This document shows positions 14,273 through 26,241 of a DNA stretch of 64,000 nt, piece by piece (the stretch's first letter is position 1; each line of letters begins with the position of its first letter). The position numbers were made by a program, and so were the translations under genes. Under the pieces are notes generated by a model, which saw only the letters and a program-made list of their open reading frames with translations, was not told the origin of the DNA and did not search any database. The stretch lies in NCBI RefSeq assembly GCF_022539665.2, contig NC_081333.1:10538971-10602970 (forward strand), written 5' to 3'. The DNA is from Daphnia carinata (Eukaryota > Arthropoda > Branchiopoda > Diplostraca > Daphniidae).

Positions 14273-17200
14273 CTATTGAGTGTGATCGCTTCTGAAAAAC
14301 GACTGCATCGTCATTTGCTTCTTGGAGACGGTTCCGGTCTCCTTTGATTTCGTTTTCCGCTTCAACGAAGTCGACGAGCTGCTACTACCGTCCGCGTTCT
14401 GGGTGAAGGAGCGGAAGACTTTTTTCATAGCGGTAGAGATGGCGGCTTCAGCAATCTGACGGGCGCTCAGCCACCTGAAGCCCTGGTAGTGGTCGGGTAA
14501 GGACAAGTCGGCGTCATCGGCTCCTTCACACGCGCTGACCGCAATATGGTATACACCATAGGTCTGGCTTATGTGGGAAAATTGGTGATAAACATCTGCC
14601 ACGTAGTGCAAGCGTTCGATGGCCCGGCTGCCCAGCAATCCTTTCGATTGGTCTAGAGCATTCGTCAGTTCGCTGCTCTCCGCGTCCGAGTCATCGTTCG
14701 GCTGGGAGGGAAAACTTGGAAACTCCCACAAGTTGGCGAGTAAACCTGACAGTACCGAAATAAAAACAACGATTTGTTCCACTCGAGTCACGTTACTAAA
14801 CTACGGCACAGCTATGCCTGTCTCACCGTTGACTGGCCGTTGCCATAGTAAATACTCATTACTCTCCGATTCGTTTGTTGGACGCTCAACAATCAAGACG
14901 ATATTACGGGCTATTTTGGCAGCAGTCTTTTTGGCTTTTCGGGGATAATTTGTTACTCCATCTCTAAAACACAATAAAAATTAGTTGTCGTATTCATTCT
15001 GTGCAAGACTGCACAAGCAGTTACAACTAAACACGAAAAAAAAAATATAATAATAATAAATAAATTGGATTTCATTACGTTTCAATCCAAGGCTGGTCAA
15101 TTGGCAGGCACAATGAACAATCGGGAACTGAAATAGTAAGTTCAGAATTATGACTTTAAAATTTCGTTTCTGTGAATTTGATAAACGCTGTTACCGTCTT
15201 CGATATCTGCAGAGAAACCGGCGCTGGGATGCCTTGCCTTCCTATTGGCTCGACATAATGAACTGATTGGGCAGGATTGGCAATCAGGAGATTTTGGAGT
15301 GCACACTGTCGCACCCAATTCCATTATCGCTTGATTAAAATCTCCTGGTCTTTCCGGATCAACCAACTCATTTACTAATTTCCATATAACGTCCACCACA
15401 CTCTGAAATTATTGAAATATGTTCTTCATAGATTTAAAAATTGAGTTCTTCCATTTTAAATGTTTGGAAATACATCATAAAATTACTTTAAAATGAAGAC
15501 TCGCTATTGTTTTTTGTTTGTTTGGTTTTTTGTTTTGTTTTAGAGGAGCTGAAAAAATGGTACATACCTTTTTACTCGTGTCTGCACCGATTGCACACAA
15601 CCTAATGCACGATAAATCAAACAATATGTAATTCACAAAAGTGCTTTGTAAATAGTAATATTAATTAGAAGTACAGAAACAGAAAACGTATAATTACCTA
15701 GTAATTACTCTAATCACATTCCCGTCAACAAGGCCCACTGGTTCATTGAAAGCAATTGACCTTCGGTAAACTTAAAGTATTTTAACAATTTATCCAAAAT
15801 TTCACAATATATATATATACTGACCCAATGGCCGCAGCCGTATACGGTCCAACTCCTGGTAACCGCTTCTGCAACTGTTCCGCTTTTTGAGGCATCGTAC
15901 CATCCATTTCGAAAACAACCTATAGATAACAATGACAGACATACCAATATTGTAATATATAGAATATACAATTAGTTATATGTAGACAATCATGTCATGT
16001 CCCATATTCATCACCAATAGTTCCGCAAAAATATCACCCACTTTACGTGCTGCTTCATATAGACGTCTTCCTCTAGAGTAGTAACCTAATCCTGACCAAA
16101 GAGTGTTCACTTCCTCCAAAGTTGCTTGAGATAGAGATGTAAAATCTGGCCACTTTTCTATCCATTTGGAGTAGTAAGATTTGACTGTGGCTACTTGTGT
16201 TTGCTGCAGCATGATTTCTGAGACTAAGACTAGGAGCAAAAAAGTAAACATTAGACAGTAAATAAAAGTTCAAATTAGTAGTCTTTAAAAACAATTTCAA
16301 ACTAACAAATATTAGAAAAATCCCCTGAAACTAAGAAACAATAAATGACACTAGTTGAACTAAGCAAAATGGGCGACAGTACGTAAGGTTAGGGATAACG
16401 GGTGCTTTGCAAAATAATATTGATTAAATAGCATAAGAACAAAGATTCGAACTCGTGACATCTGCGTGGTAGCCGCAGCGTGGTAGCCGCAACTACGCCA
16501 TAGCGCCATATTTCAATCACTTACTACATATATAAGCTACCTATATGAATGAGAGACACCGAAAGTAAAATTTGGATGGGATGTGCGGTCCTGGCACCGC
16601 GGTTATCACCCACGCTTTGTATTCTGTCGGTCTCGGGTTCAAATCCCGCCACCTCCAATTTCCAAGCCCTCCATACTCTCCTCCCACCACCCTCTCCTCT
16701 ACCCCACCATTTCATCGCATCGCAAGATTCTTCATCTCATCGGACTACGCAAGATTCTTCATTTCATCGAATTAAACAAGATTCTTCATCTCAAGAAATA
16801 AGAAAAATGAAGTTTCTTTCAAGAAAGAAAAAAGAAGAGCCATGCCTACTATATAGGGGCTAAAAATAACACACACATACACATACATAACACACGACAC
16901 GTATACAGACGTTTTATATCGATCTGTAGTACCGTTCACTACATGTTGAAGATTGACCCACAAACTTAGGTAGAGAAAAGGTGATCGTATTTCGTAGGTT
17001 GTTCGTAAGCCTCCCCATGGCCACTAGGTTCATGGATGCAGGCAGCTAATTATTGAGCTATGTGACCCTCTTCGATGCCAATAAGTTTTTGTTGGTCTTA
17101 GTCTATAAGGGGGTAGGGAGTACAGTAGTGTGGCTAGCAGGTTAGTATGATAATTATACAAGATGAACTGCAGATACAATTATTATCTCATGTTAGTCTT

Positions 17201-17536
17201 TTTACATCTTGGACTAAGCAATTGCCAAAATTTAAATGGAAAAGTGAATGAAATTATGTCACAATGAAACAAAACTTAAATATATTATTGAAAAATTGCA
17301 ACATAAAACAGAATACCTGAATAGCCTCTTATATTTGGATCGCTATGCTTAGCTAAATCTCGCCACTGAAGGTTTCGTTTGTTACCATCATACCAATCGA
17401 TAAGATTTTTCCTCAGACTTCGTATTTCATCTTTCGATGCCAAGCAATGATGATGACTATCTCCCACCTTGAAATTTGTTGTTTCCACAATTTCAGTTTG
17501 TGCACTGGATTTCCCTTTCGAACGCAAACGTTTCAT
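14273..17536 (-). CDS. MUTYH: Adenine DNA glycosylase MUTYH
   Basis: Base-excision repair enzyme that removes adenine mispaired with 8-oxoguanine, in nucleus and mitochondria. Exons on the minus strand: 17536-17317, 16217-16042, 15920-15825, 15760-15698, 15601-15568, 15402-15195, 15127-15079, 14963-14827, 14745-14273. All joins keep frame with GT..AG borders. The product shows [13 protein letters not shown], the [11 protein letters not shown] segment, the helix-hairpin-helix [13 protein letters not shown], the catalytic aspartate in VDGNVIRV, and the iron-sulphur cysteines spaced C-x6-C-x2-C-x5-C in the exon at 15195-15402. The C-terminal NUDIX-like 8-oxoG recognition domain includes [11 protein letters not shown] and a PCNA-binding box QMTMQSFF at the extreme C-terminus. 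It is head to head with IGHMBP2, 432 bp apart. Intron 1 (about 1.1 kb) holds tRNA-derived insertions; the other introns are short. There is no sign of inactivation. Confidence 0.96.
16441..16509 (-). mobile_element. tRNA-like module in MUTYH intron 1 (first of three)
   Basis: Read on the minus strand this stretch has a box-A-like TGGCGTAGTTGCGG and, about 45 bases on, a box-B-like GAGTTCGAATC, the spacing of an internal RNA polymerase III promoter. A unit of about 14 bases (GCGTGGTAGCCGCA on +) is tandemly doubled in the middle, so it cannot fold as a normal tRNA. A tRNA-derived SINE head is the likely origin. Confidence 0.5.
16584..16810 (+). mobile_element. tRNA-derived SINE-like element in MUTYH intron 1
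   Basis: A box-A-like CTGGCACCGCGGTTATC at 16591-16607 and a box-B-like GGGTTCAAATCCC at 16635-16647 sit at tRNA spacing, with pairing around CGGG..CCCG as in a T arm. They are followed by a CT/CCA-rich body and three tandem copies of a unit resembling AAGATTCTTCATCTCATC (about 16723-16796), ending in an A-rich tail. This head-body-tail order is typical of a SINE. It is inserted in the intron opposite to MUTYH transcription. Confidence 0.55.
17010..17076 (-). mobile_element. Degraded tRNA-like module in MUTYH intron 1
   Basis: On the minus strand the segment contains ATAGCTCAATAATTAGCTGC, close to a tRNA D-arm/box A. It is followed by a purine/pyrimidine pattern that may be a decayed box B. 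It lies within the same intron as two better tRNA-like modules, which is the main reason to list it. Confidence 0.3.
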
Positions 17537-17968
17537 TCTTGGTTGCTAACAACTAAGCACGTTTTCCTAATTTATTGTTCTGAAACTGAATGAACTTATA
17601 GAACCATTTATTGTTTTGAAACTGAATGAGTTACAGAACAGACGACAGAACATTTCGCGCAATCTTTCAAAACAATTCAGAACGTAGGTATTAAACGTCG
17701 AGAAATTTTATTTGAATCCAGGTGGTAATACTTATATTTTAAATAATGACAGATGCAAATATTTTATCGTGGTGTTTTATTGTCATGTAAAAAATATGGT
17801 ATGGAATCTATAATAGTTTCGTTGAAAAACAGCTATCGTTGTGCGGAAGCGATACATTTATTTTCATCGTCTGCACACCAAGTCTATTTATTTACATAAA
17901 ACACGTCGCCACATGTTCATTGAGAATTGAAAGGCCATTAACAGCTTGAAAGGGATTTTTATCTCAAA
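17537..17968. promoter_or_regulatory. Bidirectional promoter region between MUTYH and IGHMBP2
   Basis: The two start codons face away from each other across 432 bp, so both promoters and 5'UTRs must lie here. A direct repeat containing TTGTTCTGAAACTGAATGA (about 17574) and TTGTTTTGAAACTGAATGA (about 17611) is visible. No TATA box is obvious. Confidence 0.6.
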
Positions 17969-20900
17969 ATGCAGTTCAAAAACATCGACGATTTTGTAAT
18001 TCAGCAACTTGAGTTACTTAATCTTGAAAGGGATGCAGAAATAGCTGAAAGTAGAAAATTCCAAGAAACTTTTTCTGCCAAACAGCTCCAAGAAAAAGGA
18101 GTATGCATCTTAAATTTAGTTGTTCAAGGTTTGCGATCCGGTTTGTATGGTAGAACTATCGTAACGTTTGGCAGTAAAATGGCTGGTAAAGAATTACCAT
18201 CATCTAACATGAGTTCTGGTAATATTTCCATCCTAATTTACTTTAGTTGGCCAGTTTTTACTTTCACTTTTTTAAACAGGGGATATTGTTGGGATATTTT
18301 CCAATTCAAGCGCTTCACAACTAGAAAAAGATCAAATTTGTTCTGGCATTGTCAGTTGTGTTAAGTCAGGCACAATTGAAATTGCTCTTGATGGTGAATG
18401 TGAAAACATTGACTTAAATGACAATGAATGCTACAAATTGTTGCAGCTAGCAAATAATGTGACCTATAAAAGGCTTAAAATGTATAGTCTTTAATTTAAA
18501 ATTAGTTAATGTGGTATGGCAATTTATATAAATGTTCTCGTTGACAGGGGATTGAATAGCTTGAAAAATTACCAAGGCCCTGCTGCAACTCTTATGAATA
18601 CCTTGTTTGGTGAACAGGAGTTCTCATCAGCAAATGTCTCTTTACCACCGGCCCTCTTAGGTTACAACAATGATCTTGTCTGGTTCAATAAGAACCTGGA
18701 CCGTTCGCAGAAGAAGGCGGTTGAATTTGCGCTGAAACAACGAGAACTTGCAGTTGTGCACGGCCCTCCAGGGACAGGTCAGTAATTTCGTTAAATTTAA
18801 CCTGTTATCAGTTTGCCTAACCCTTCTCAATCTTCAAATATCGATGTAGGCAAAACTACTACCGTAGTAGAAATTATCCTTCAGACAGTAAAAGCAGGAA
18901 ACCGAGTTCTTGCCTGTGCTCCGTCTAATGTAGCAGTCGATAACATATTGGAAAAACTCGTATCAAATTCAACCGTGAAAGCTATACGTTTGGGACATCC
19001 AACTCGGATGCAAGAAGCCGTCCAAAATAGATCTCTAGATGCTGTTCTTTCTAATAGTGAAGCCCGTTCTATCGTAAACGACGTTCGCCGAGATCTCGAT
19101 GCTCAACTTAAACAAATGACCAAAACCAAAAAGTAATGATAATCTACCCGTTCGATACGTCCTGCTAAAATTCGTATTACGTTGAACGCATCCAGGCGAG
19201 GACCTATTTTTAACGAGATTAAGAATCTGCGGAAAGAACTCCGCGAACGCGAGACAAAAGCAGTCAAGGAAGTCCTCTCACATGCAAATGTCATTCTGAC
19301 GACGCTTACTAGTGCTACGCAAGATGGACCTTTAAAGCATTTGTTACCGGACCATTTCGATTACGTTGTGATCGATGAATGTTCGCAGGTTGGTCTCGAA
19401 AAATATAAATTTTTATCCGTATTTGCAACATGTGTTATTTATAGCCTTTCAAAATTTTAGGCCACGGAATCGGCATGTTGGTTAGCATTAACCCGAGCGC
19501 CGAGAGCCTTATTAGCTGGTGACCACTTTCAACTGCCACCGACTATCATATCTCCGGAAGCTGCACGCAGAGGACTCGGACTTACACTCATGGAACGCAT
19601 CATTCAACGTAAAGTGGACGGCAAATCCTGCGTTCGCATGCTGACGACTCAATACCGCATGCACAGTGATATCATGCAGTGGGCGTCGGACCAACTTTAT
19701 CACGGCAAACTGGAGGCACATCCATCAGTAGCGAGTCACTTACTTATGGAACTACCTGGCGTCGGAGACAACGATGACACAAGTACGTAAAATTCATGTT
19801 TATTCGAACCGTACTCTAGAGCGCTATGCGAACATTGGTGTTTATAATGCGTTACATGAGAAAGTCTATTGCCTGAAAATGGCTAAGCTTACTGCTAAAG
19901 CCATGAATAAGATAGTAAAGTGAGACGAAAGAGTTGAAACTCCAGCGCTTTGAGCTTCAGGTTTAGGAACGTCACAAACAGATGCGTATGGCCCTATGCA
20001 GGCGGCGTGCCCCACGACATGAGCAACGTAAGTCTGATCGTGTACTCCGTGAAACAAGTGCGACATCGGACCTAGTATTTTGGGAATTATAAAAATTTTA
20101 CCGAACATTGCAATTCCGATAGTAGATTTATACCAGTCGCATAAACAGCCACATCCTCGCCTCCGTGGTAGGCGTCATCGGCTGGAGTTTGTGCTAGTTG
20201 CCTGTAAGTTTTATTGTGTACATCTAAAGTGCTAGCATCTAGCCACGGCTTGTGGGGATCTGTAGTCCCGTTGTTCACGTTATTCCAGAACCCTGGACCC
20301 GATGAGTACGACAGCGTCGTGTAATTGTAGCCATAGTCGCCCACACCACCTATACCTAAAGCCATAACAAAATACCCAAAATCAAACGAAAATTTTATTA
20401 CCGATCCGCTGGTTAAAATAACCTAAAATCTTAATTCAGATCATACCGGTTATCTTGTTTCCTCTCACTGGGTAACCGTTAATATTGAAAGTATGCGAAT
20501 GATCGGCAGTGACCAATATGAGTGTGTCTTTGCTATCTGTCAGCCGTTGGGCGATGGCTACAGCCTTGTGCATAGCCACGGTCTCCTCGAGTGCCAGTAA
20601 GGCATTATTTTTGTGGTGAGCGTGATCGATTCGGCCACCTTCCACTAGCAGAAAAAAACCATTGCTACTTTTCTTCTGTAAGAAACGAATAGCGTTTTCT
20701 GTCATTTCTTCGATGCCGGGGGCCAACGTGCCAACTTTGGGATCTTCGACTCTGTCGAGCTCGTAGGGGATGTGATTCATCGAAAACAAACCTAAATCAA
20801 GGGTTAGTTTTTTATTCAAAATTTTTTTCAAAAATAGTAATACGAATGATATCGAAACAATTTACCGAGAATAAACTCTGCATCGTCGAAATTGGCATTT

Positions 20901-22565
20901 AGTAAAGCGTCGCGGTTTTCCAAAAAGAGATACGACTTGTCACGTTTCTTTTTGTCTACTTTCCACGCTTCAATCAAATCCATATTGTCGCCCCTTTTAC
21001 AAGGCCACTTTGCTGTGCCGTTATCGTTTGCGGCTTCAAAAATCTGTCGCCCACCGCCAAGGATTATCTGTAAAGCAAAGAAAGAAAGAATCAGTTTGAT
21101 TCAAGATTTCAATCTTTTAAAGCAACCTTGATGTTTCGACCAGGTTCGTCTTCGACTAGCTGTCGAGCAATGTCTTTGCATTCGTGTCGATTTGCCAACG
21201 GTATTTGCGAATCGCACTCCCAGTCACGATTAGCAGTGTGGGCGTACAGACCCGCTGGGGTGGCATGTGTAACTCTCGTTGTCGTTACAAAACCTGTCAG
21301 AGGAAAAAGACAAATAGCCAGTCAGAGTGAGATCAAGTTCTTTCTTAACAAAGAGTTTACCAGTGGCCTTCCCCGCATCTTGGGCCCATTTCAGGACGCT
21401 ATCAACGTTCGGTTTCGTGCCGAGATCAGACCGACATACGTTGTAGGGGGCTGAGACGTCCAACCCGAGAGTACCATAACGACCTTTCACTCCAGTCAAA
21501 TAGGACTAGAGCGTGTGTTAGAAAATATTTCATTGCAATTTTTAGTAATAGATGAAAATCGTATTTGCCGAATTTACCGTTGCCGAGCCTGCGGAATCCG
21601 CCACTTGTTTATCTACGTTGTATGTCTATTGATGTCAGCAATATTTAAAAATAGAAATTTAATTTTACATTTTAAATCTCTTAACGGAAAAAGAGTAGTG
21701 AATCAAAACAACCACACAGGACGTTGACAAAGTTTACGTCTTTCATTGGCATATTTTGATCAACCGTTTGAATGGGCGTCCACATTGAACTGCTTTTACT
21801 TTACCTTGAGAAGGCCTAAATTAGGGAATTTTTCAAAAGATAAGTAATTCTCCTCGCCAAGCTCTCCGAGCTTTTGTCCGGCATGTATACGAGCGGCCGT
21901 CACTGTCGAAACTCCCATTCCGTCACCCAAGAAAAAGATGACGTTTTTGGCGGTGTTGAGATTCAGTTGGCGATTCAGGGCACGAAGTAACTCCTCTTTA
22001 CCCTGGGCATGCCAAAAGGTTTTGTCTGCATTCGAAATGCGAAGATTAACATCAGTTTAAAACAAATCAGCTGGTCGATTCAAAAGTTAAACGTTTTAGT
22101 TTCAAGGGCTTTAATTTAACCCATAGCCATAAGGTAGTCTACTTTTTTACGTTGGTAACTTGCGAATGCGTAGATGAGTAACAGGAAAGAACCATTTAAA
22201 GCATAGGCGACGAGACACGCCCAAAAGGGATTTCCGCTCTAATTGTGTCAAGCCTGTCCGTACTAAACGAGAAAGTTATTTACCTTCATTTAGGATCTGC
22301 GGTGGTTCGCTGTCAGTTGTCGAGGGTTCGCTAGGTGCCACAATACCGAGTCCATTTAAAAGGAATAAAATGGGAAATATAATTCCCTTCATCTTATAGC
22401 GTTCGCCCACTTACGAAATCAATGCCAATGTTCTGAAAAAATTTTGAAATAGTTAGAGAAAAATAGAATCAAAATTTTCAACTGGACCGTCCTAGAATTG
22501 ATATAAGGAACATCCGCATATACGGTCATTTACATTTTCGTAACCCATTGTGCTTCCTTTATACG

Positions 22566-22597
<32 letters not shown>

Positions 22598-25500
22598 TGG
22601 CTCTATGTTTAATGCCGTAACACTAACCAGGTGAATAGAAAGGAGGGCACTGAGTTACTTTGAAACAAAAAAATAATCAATTCCGCTGTGGCATTCCAAA
22701 AGTTTGAAATTTGAGCTTCCATTTGTCGAAAGTTTAAATTGCAATAGCGATTTCTTTTTAACGTTGGTATTGCCATTACCGACATTGCCCTTTAGCATTC
22801 GATCTGCCGTTAAAAACAGTTTTGGTTGATGGTTTTGTTCGACACTGTCTGTAATTTACTAGTTGTAGCCGCTTCTACACTATGCATTGAAAGGAAAGCG
22901 TAGCTACGGAAATTTAATTACATTTCTAAATGGATGTCAATTATTTTTAGACGCCGTAAATATTTGAAGGCTATCACCATGTCCGTTTGTGTTTAACTTA
23001 ATTGTAACAATGCTCTTACCTTCGTTTAACTGCCCAGCGATGAGCAGCAGCGGATAGTTTTCCGTTGTTTGAATAGTAAGCGTTCGACAGTGACTGAGTT
23101 AGCCACAGGTTTTGACCGAATGTTTTACACACCAGGGCGTTCTTTTGTGCGCTGTGAACATAGGGACTCCATCTTGCCCTTTCTCACGTTTTTTTAATAG
23201 TAGCCTTTGGCCCAGCTTCGTACTAGTATGTATGGTATGCCAATTGATTGTTATTGACGTTTTATTTCTTCCATTTTACTGTTAGAGACTTCCCCACATT
23301 AGAAACCTCAGCTCGAAATCCGTTTTTAAGTAAATTAAGTACACTATTGTAATTAATAGCATCCTTTTCCTGGGAGAAAGACGGTTAAAACAAACAAAAA
23401 CCCGGCCGTTTGACTTTGTACATAAAATCGGTCATAAAAGAAGTGCGCACGCCCGCAAAGCATCTACTACCCTTACATTTGGTTTTGAATCGAATGACAG
23501 TGATTTAATTTGTCACCTTCCACGAGAATTCGTAGTTCTCGATGAACGTTAACTAGACTAAGAAGGAAAGAAAGCATTTAAAAACAGTTGTTTCCACTTT
23601 TCAAGTGAGAAAGGAGAAACCAGTTTTCTTCTGGCTTTCGCTTTAGGCAGAAACGGAACACGACTCTGACATTTCCCCCACATGTTTCTCTAAAAAGGCG
23701 TAGCTGGTCACTGTTGAAAACATTGCTGGTCGAGCTTAAGAATGGGAAAAGGGAATGACAACATGATAGTTTCGAGGCGATCTTAGCAAAAAATAGTTAC
23801 TGTAGGTCGAAAACACGTTTTTCATACTAAGGATTAGAAAAAAAAAACTAGGTCAACATCGTGTTCTTAACTATAGATAATAATCTAAATTGAGTCTAGT
23901 ACATTGAACAATGATGAATCTATTGCTTTTGAAGTTTCTTAATAATTTTTAACATTATTAAAAAACAATTTTATCTTCTCATGCTTTTAAAGGAATACCG
24001 CTTTTACTACTTGACACCGCGGGATGTGATTTCCATGAATCAGCTACATCAGAAGAAGGATCCAAAGCCAACAGTGGTGAGGCGGCTCTCGTTTTCTTGC
24101 ACGTGCAGCGACTGGTTGAATCGGGATTACCAGCTCGAGATATCGCTATCGTTACTCCTTACAACCTCCAGGTTTGAATAGCACCATATACAAGCAGTGT
24201 ATCGTTTTCATCGATTGCGAAAATTCATGTCTAAACTTCTTAATGGAATACTCACTATGCGCTTTTTATCTAGGTTGAACTGCTGAGACAAATGTTAAGC
24301 GGAAAGTATCCGCAACTCGAAATCCGCAGTGTGGATGGCTTCCAAGGCCGGTATCTATATATTCTTAAACAAACTTAAATAAAACCTGAACATTCGTACT
24401 TATATGTCTTTTTCTTGCAGGGAAAAAGAAGCAATTATTTTGTCCTTAGTGCGATCTAACTCGACCGGCCAAGTCGGATTTGTGGCCGATGTTCGTCGAC
24501 TGAACGTGGCATGTACTCGCGCCCGTCGGCATCTCTGTTTAGTTACTGATTCGAGCACAACAAGTCGCGCTACTAGTGGCTTGGTTGAGTACTTGGAGCA
24601 ACATGGAGAGGTCCGTTCTGCCCATCAATACTTACAGGAGATGGATAATGTTGTTGTTCCCGAAATCGGCAACCGTATAACTGGAGAGGCGGCAAAACCA
24701 CGCAAAGTCGTCACTCCTTCTACGAACACGATAGATAGCAACCAGTCAAAACAAGAAAAAGAAGAGATAGCCGCTAAAGTCAAGGCCATGTTGACCGAAT
24801 GGGCGGCCAGTGCCGAATGTGGCGCCTCTTGTATCAAAGAATTCCCGTCGACATTGACGGCCTATGAACGATTAATAGTTCACCAGTGGGCCGAAGAGCA
24901 CGGTTATCAGCATAGAAGCGTGGGAGAGAATCATAAACGCCGCATTCAAATTTATAAATCTGCTGTAACTATACCACAACAAGCATGCAAAGAAATCCAA
25001 CCGCCCGAAAACGAACAATCTCACGCTATCTCTTTTGACGCGTCCATATCTGTTAAGAATGATGCTGACGAAGTCTTGCCAAAGTTAGCCGAGAAAATGG
25101 AATTAAAAGAGAGTAGTTCGTCATCGTCAAAGAAGAAAAAGAATAAAAAGCAAAAGTTAGCTTCGGGATCAGAGAAGCAAAAAGTACCAACTACGGATAA
25201 GCATTTTGTTCCAGCCACTTTAGCTGTCAGCGAGTGCGATGACAATAACGTCAAATGCGATGACTGCCAAAAACAAGTTCCAAAACAGAATCTAGCTCTT
25301 CATAGATTACGTTGCACCGGGGCAGGTCCTACAGAGCAAGCAGTGAGACCAAAACCGAAACCATCGATCAAACCTTTACCATCAATGATTCCCCCTGATG
25401 GAACCAAAGACTTAAATAGAAACGGAAAAGAAAAAGATATTGATGATGTCTTATCTGAATTCCGGAAATTAGACAATATTTGTAATTACTCCACCTGTAA

Positions 25501-25780
25501 AACGGGTATATCACTGATGGGTCAATTGTGCTTATTCTGTCAACGACGCTTTTGTCTTTCGCACCATCTTCCCGAAATCCATGGATGTGGTGATGCTATT
25601 CGACGCCAGGCACGTAGCGTCACACTCAAACAAGGCTTTGTTGCACCTGGGTCGTTACCTGTTAAACCGAAAGTCATAGATACCGCCAAGCGTGCTCATC
25701 TTCAACGTAAACTGGAGAAAAAATTAGAAGATATGTCCACTCAACGAGCTGGCAAGAAAGAAGAAAAGAAGAAGAAATAA
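17969..25780 (+). CDS. IGHMBP2: DNA/RNA helicase IGHMBP2 (SMUBP-2)
   Basis: UPF1-like superfamily 1 5'-3' helicase linked to translation and tRNA/ribosome biology. Exons: 17969-18218, 18280-18481, 18548-18777, 18850-19132, 19196-19388, 19461-19782, 23993-24171, 24274-24350, 24421-25780; all splice in frame. Visible motifs are Walker A GPPGTGKTT (split by the intron at 18777/18850), [11 protein letters not shown], the DEAD-like Walker [41 protein letters not shown] and CTRARRHL. A low-complexity linker follows, then an R3H domain ([13 protein letters not shown]), a lysine-rich stretch, a C2HC finger KCDDCQ..H..C, and the AN1-type zinc finger ending [12 protein letters not shown]. The 4210 bp intron after exon 6 contains the alkaline phosphatase gene on the opposite strand; the other introns are 61-102 bp. 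The human protein, as I recall it, lacks the C2HC finger. Confidence 0.96.
19866..22392 (-). CDS. Membrane (GPI-anchored) alkaline phosphatase
   Basis: Hydrolyses phosphate monoesters at the outer cell surface, using two zinc ions and one magnesium ion. Minus-strand exons: 22392-22284, 22025-21805, 21625-21578, 21504-21361, 21293-21127, 21068-20866, 20791-20447, 20355-20134, 20071-19866. The product starts with a signal peptide ([20 protein letters not shown]). It has [17 protein letters not shown] (metal-binding Asp), the nucleophile serine in VADSAGSAT, the metal ligands [11 protein letters not shown] and VTADHSHTF, and [11 protein letters not shown] with the final metal histidine followed by [15 protein letters not shown]. 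It ends in a hydrophobic tail after SAGVSTLSS that fits a GPI-attachment signal. The whole gene lies inside one IGHMBP2 intron, antisense to it. Arthropods usually have several alkaline phosphatase paralogues, so I give no symbol. Confidence 0.95.
22566..22600. repeat. Poly-T run upstream of alkaline phosphatase
   Basis: An uninterrupted run of nearly 30 T, about 180 bp upstream of the alkaline phosphatase start codon (poly-A when read with that gene). It could be the A-tail of an old retrotransposed insertion, but no body is recognisable next to it. Confidence 0.85.
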
Positions 25781-26241
25781 AAAGTCACGTGCTGAATATT
25801 TTGATGGGGCAAAAATCCATTAATACGTGCTTTTTTGTATTCCATCCCAATTGATTAAACGGTTTTGTAAATTCAAACATAGATGTTCGCACTCGCACTT
25901 TATTGGTGTTAATCCATTAGTTTTTTTTTTTTCTGTGTATTCTTGTTTCTTTGGGATTGAGCAAGCAAGAGAAATAATCGCCGCTAGATGTCGAAATTAA
26001 TTGACGTCTCGCCTAAAGGCAAATGACTGCGTGTCGTCTTCTGCTAGTAAATTATCAGTTTGTACGTATTCTCCGATCTTTCAAATTTACTTGATTTTAC
26101 TTGGCACCACGTTACGGTAGCGCCGACTAAAAAGAGGTATAATTTTTATTCAGATGGGTTATCGTTTTCAGGAACATGATTGTCAAATGTCCTTACAAAT
26201 TTTTAGTCTAATGAACTCGCTGTACACAGCTAAACTTTGAG
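25781..26241. other. Gap between IGHMBP2 and TMEM120
   Basis: This holds the IGHMBP2 3'UTR and the TMEM120 promoter and 5'UTR. Both genes run rightward. No further gene is seen. Confidence 0.6.

Noticed and set aside
16441-16660. True tRNA genes in MUTYH intron 1
   Set aside because: The box A and box B resemblance is good, but acceptor stems do not pair, one copy has an internal duplication, and a repeat body and A-rich tail follow. SINE remnants fit better.
22100-22250. Minus-strand open segment with a membrane-like stretch ([16 protein letters not shown]) between alkaline phosphatase exons 1 and 2
   Set aside because: Splicing it in would break the frame, while exon 1 joins directly and in frame to the exon ending at 22025. 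I treat it as intron.
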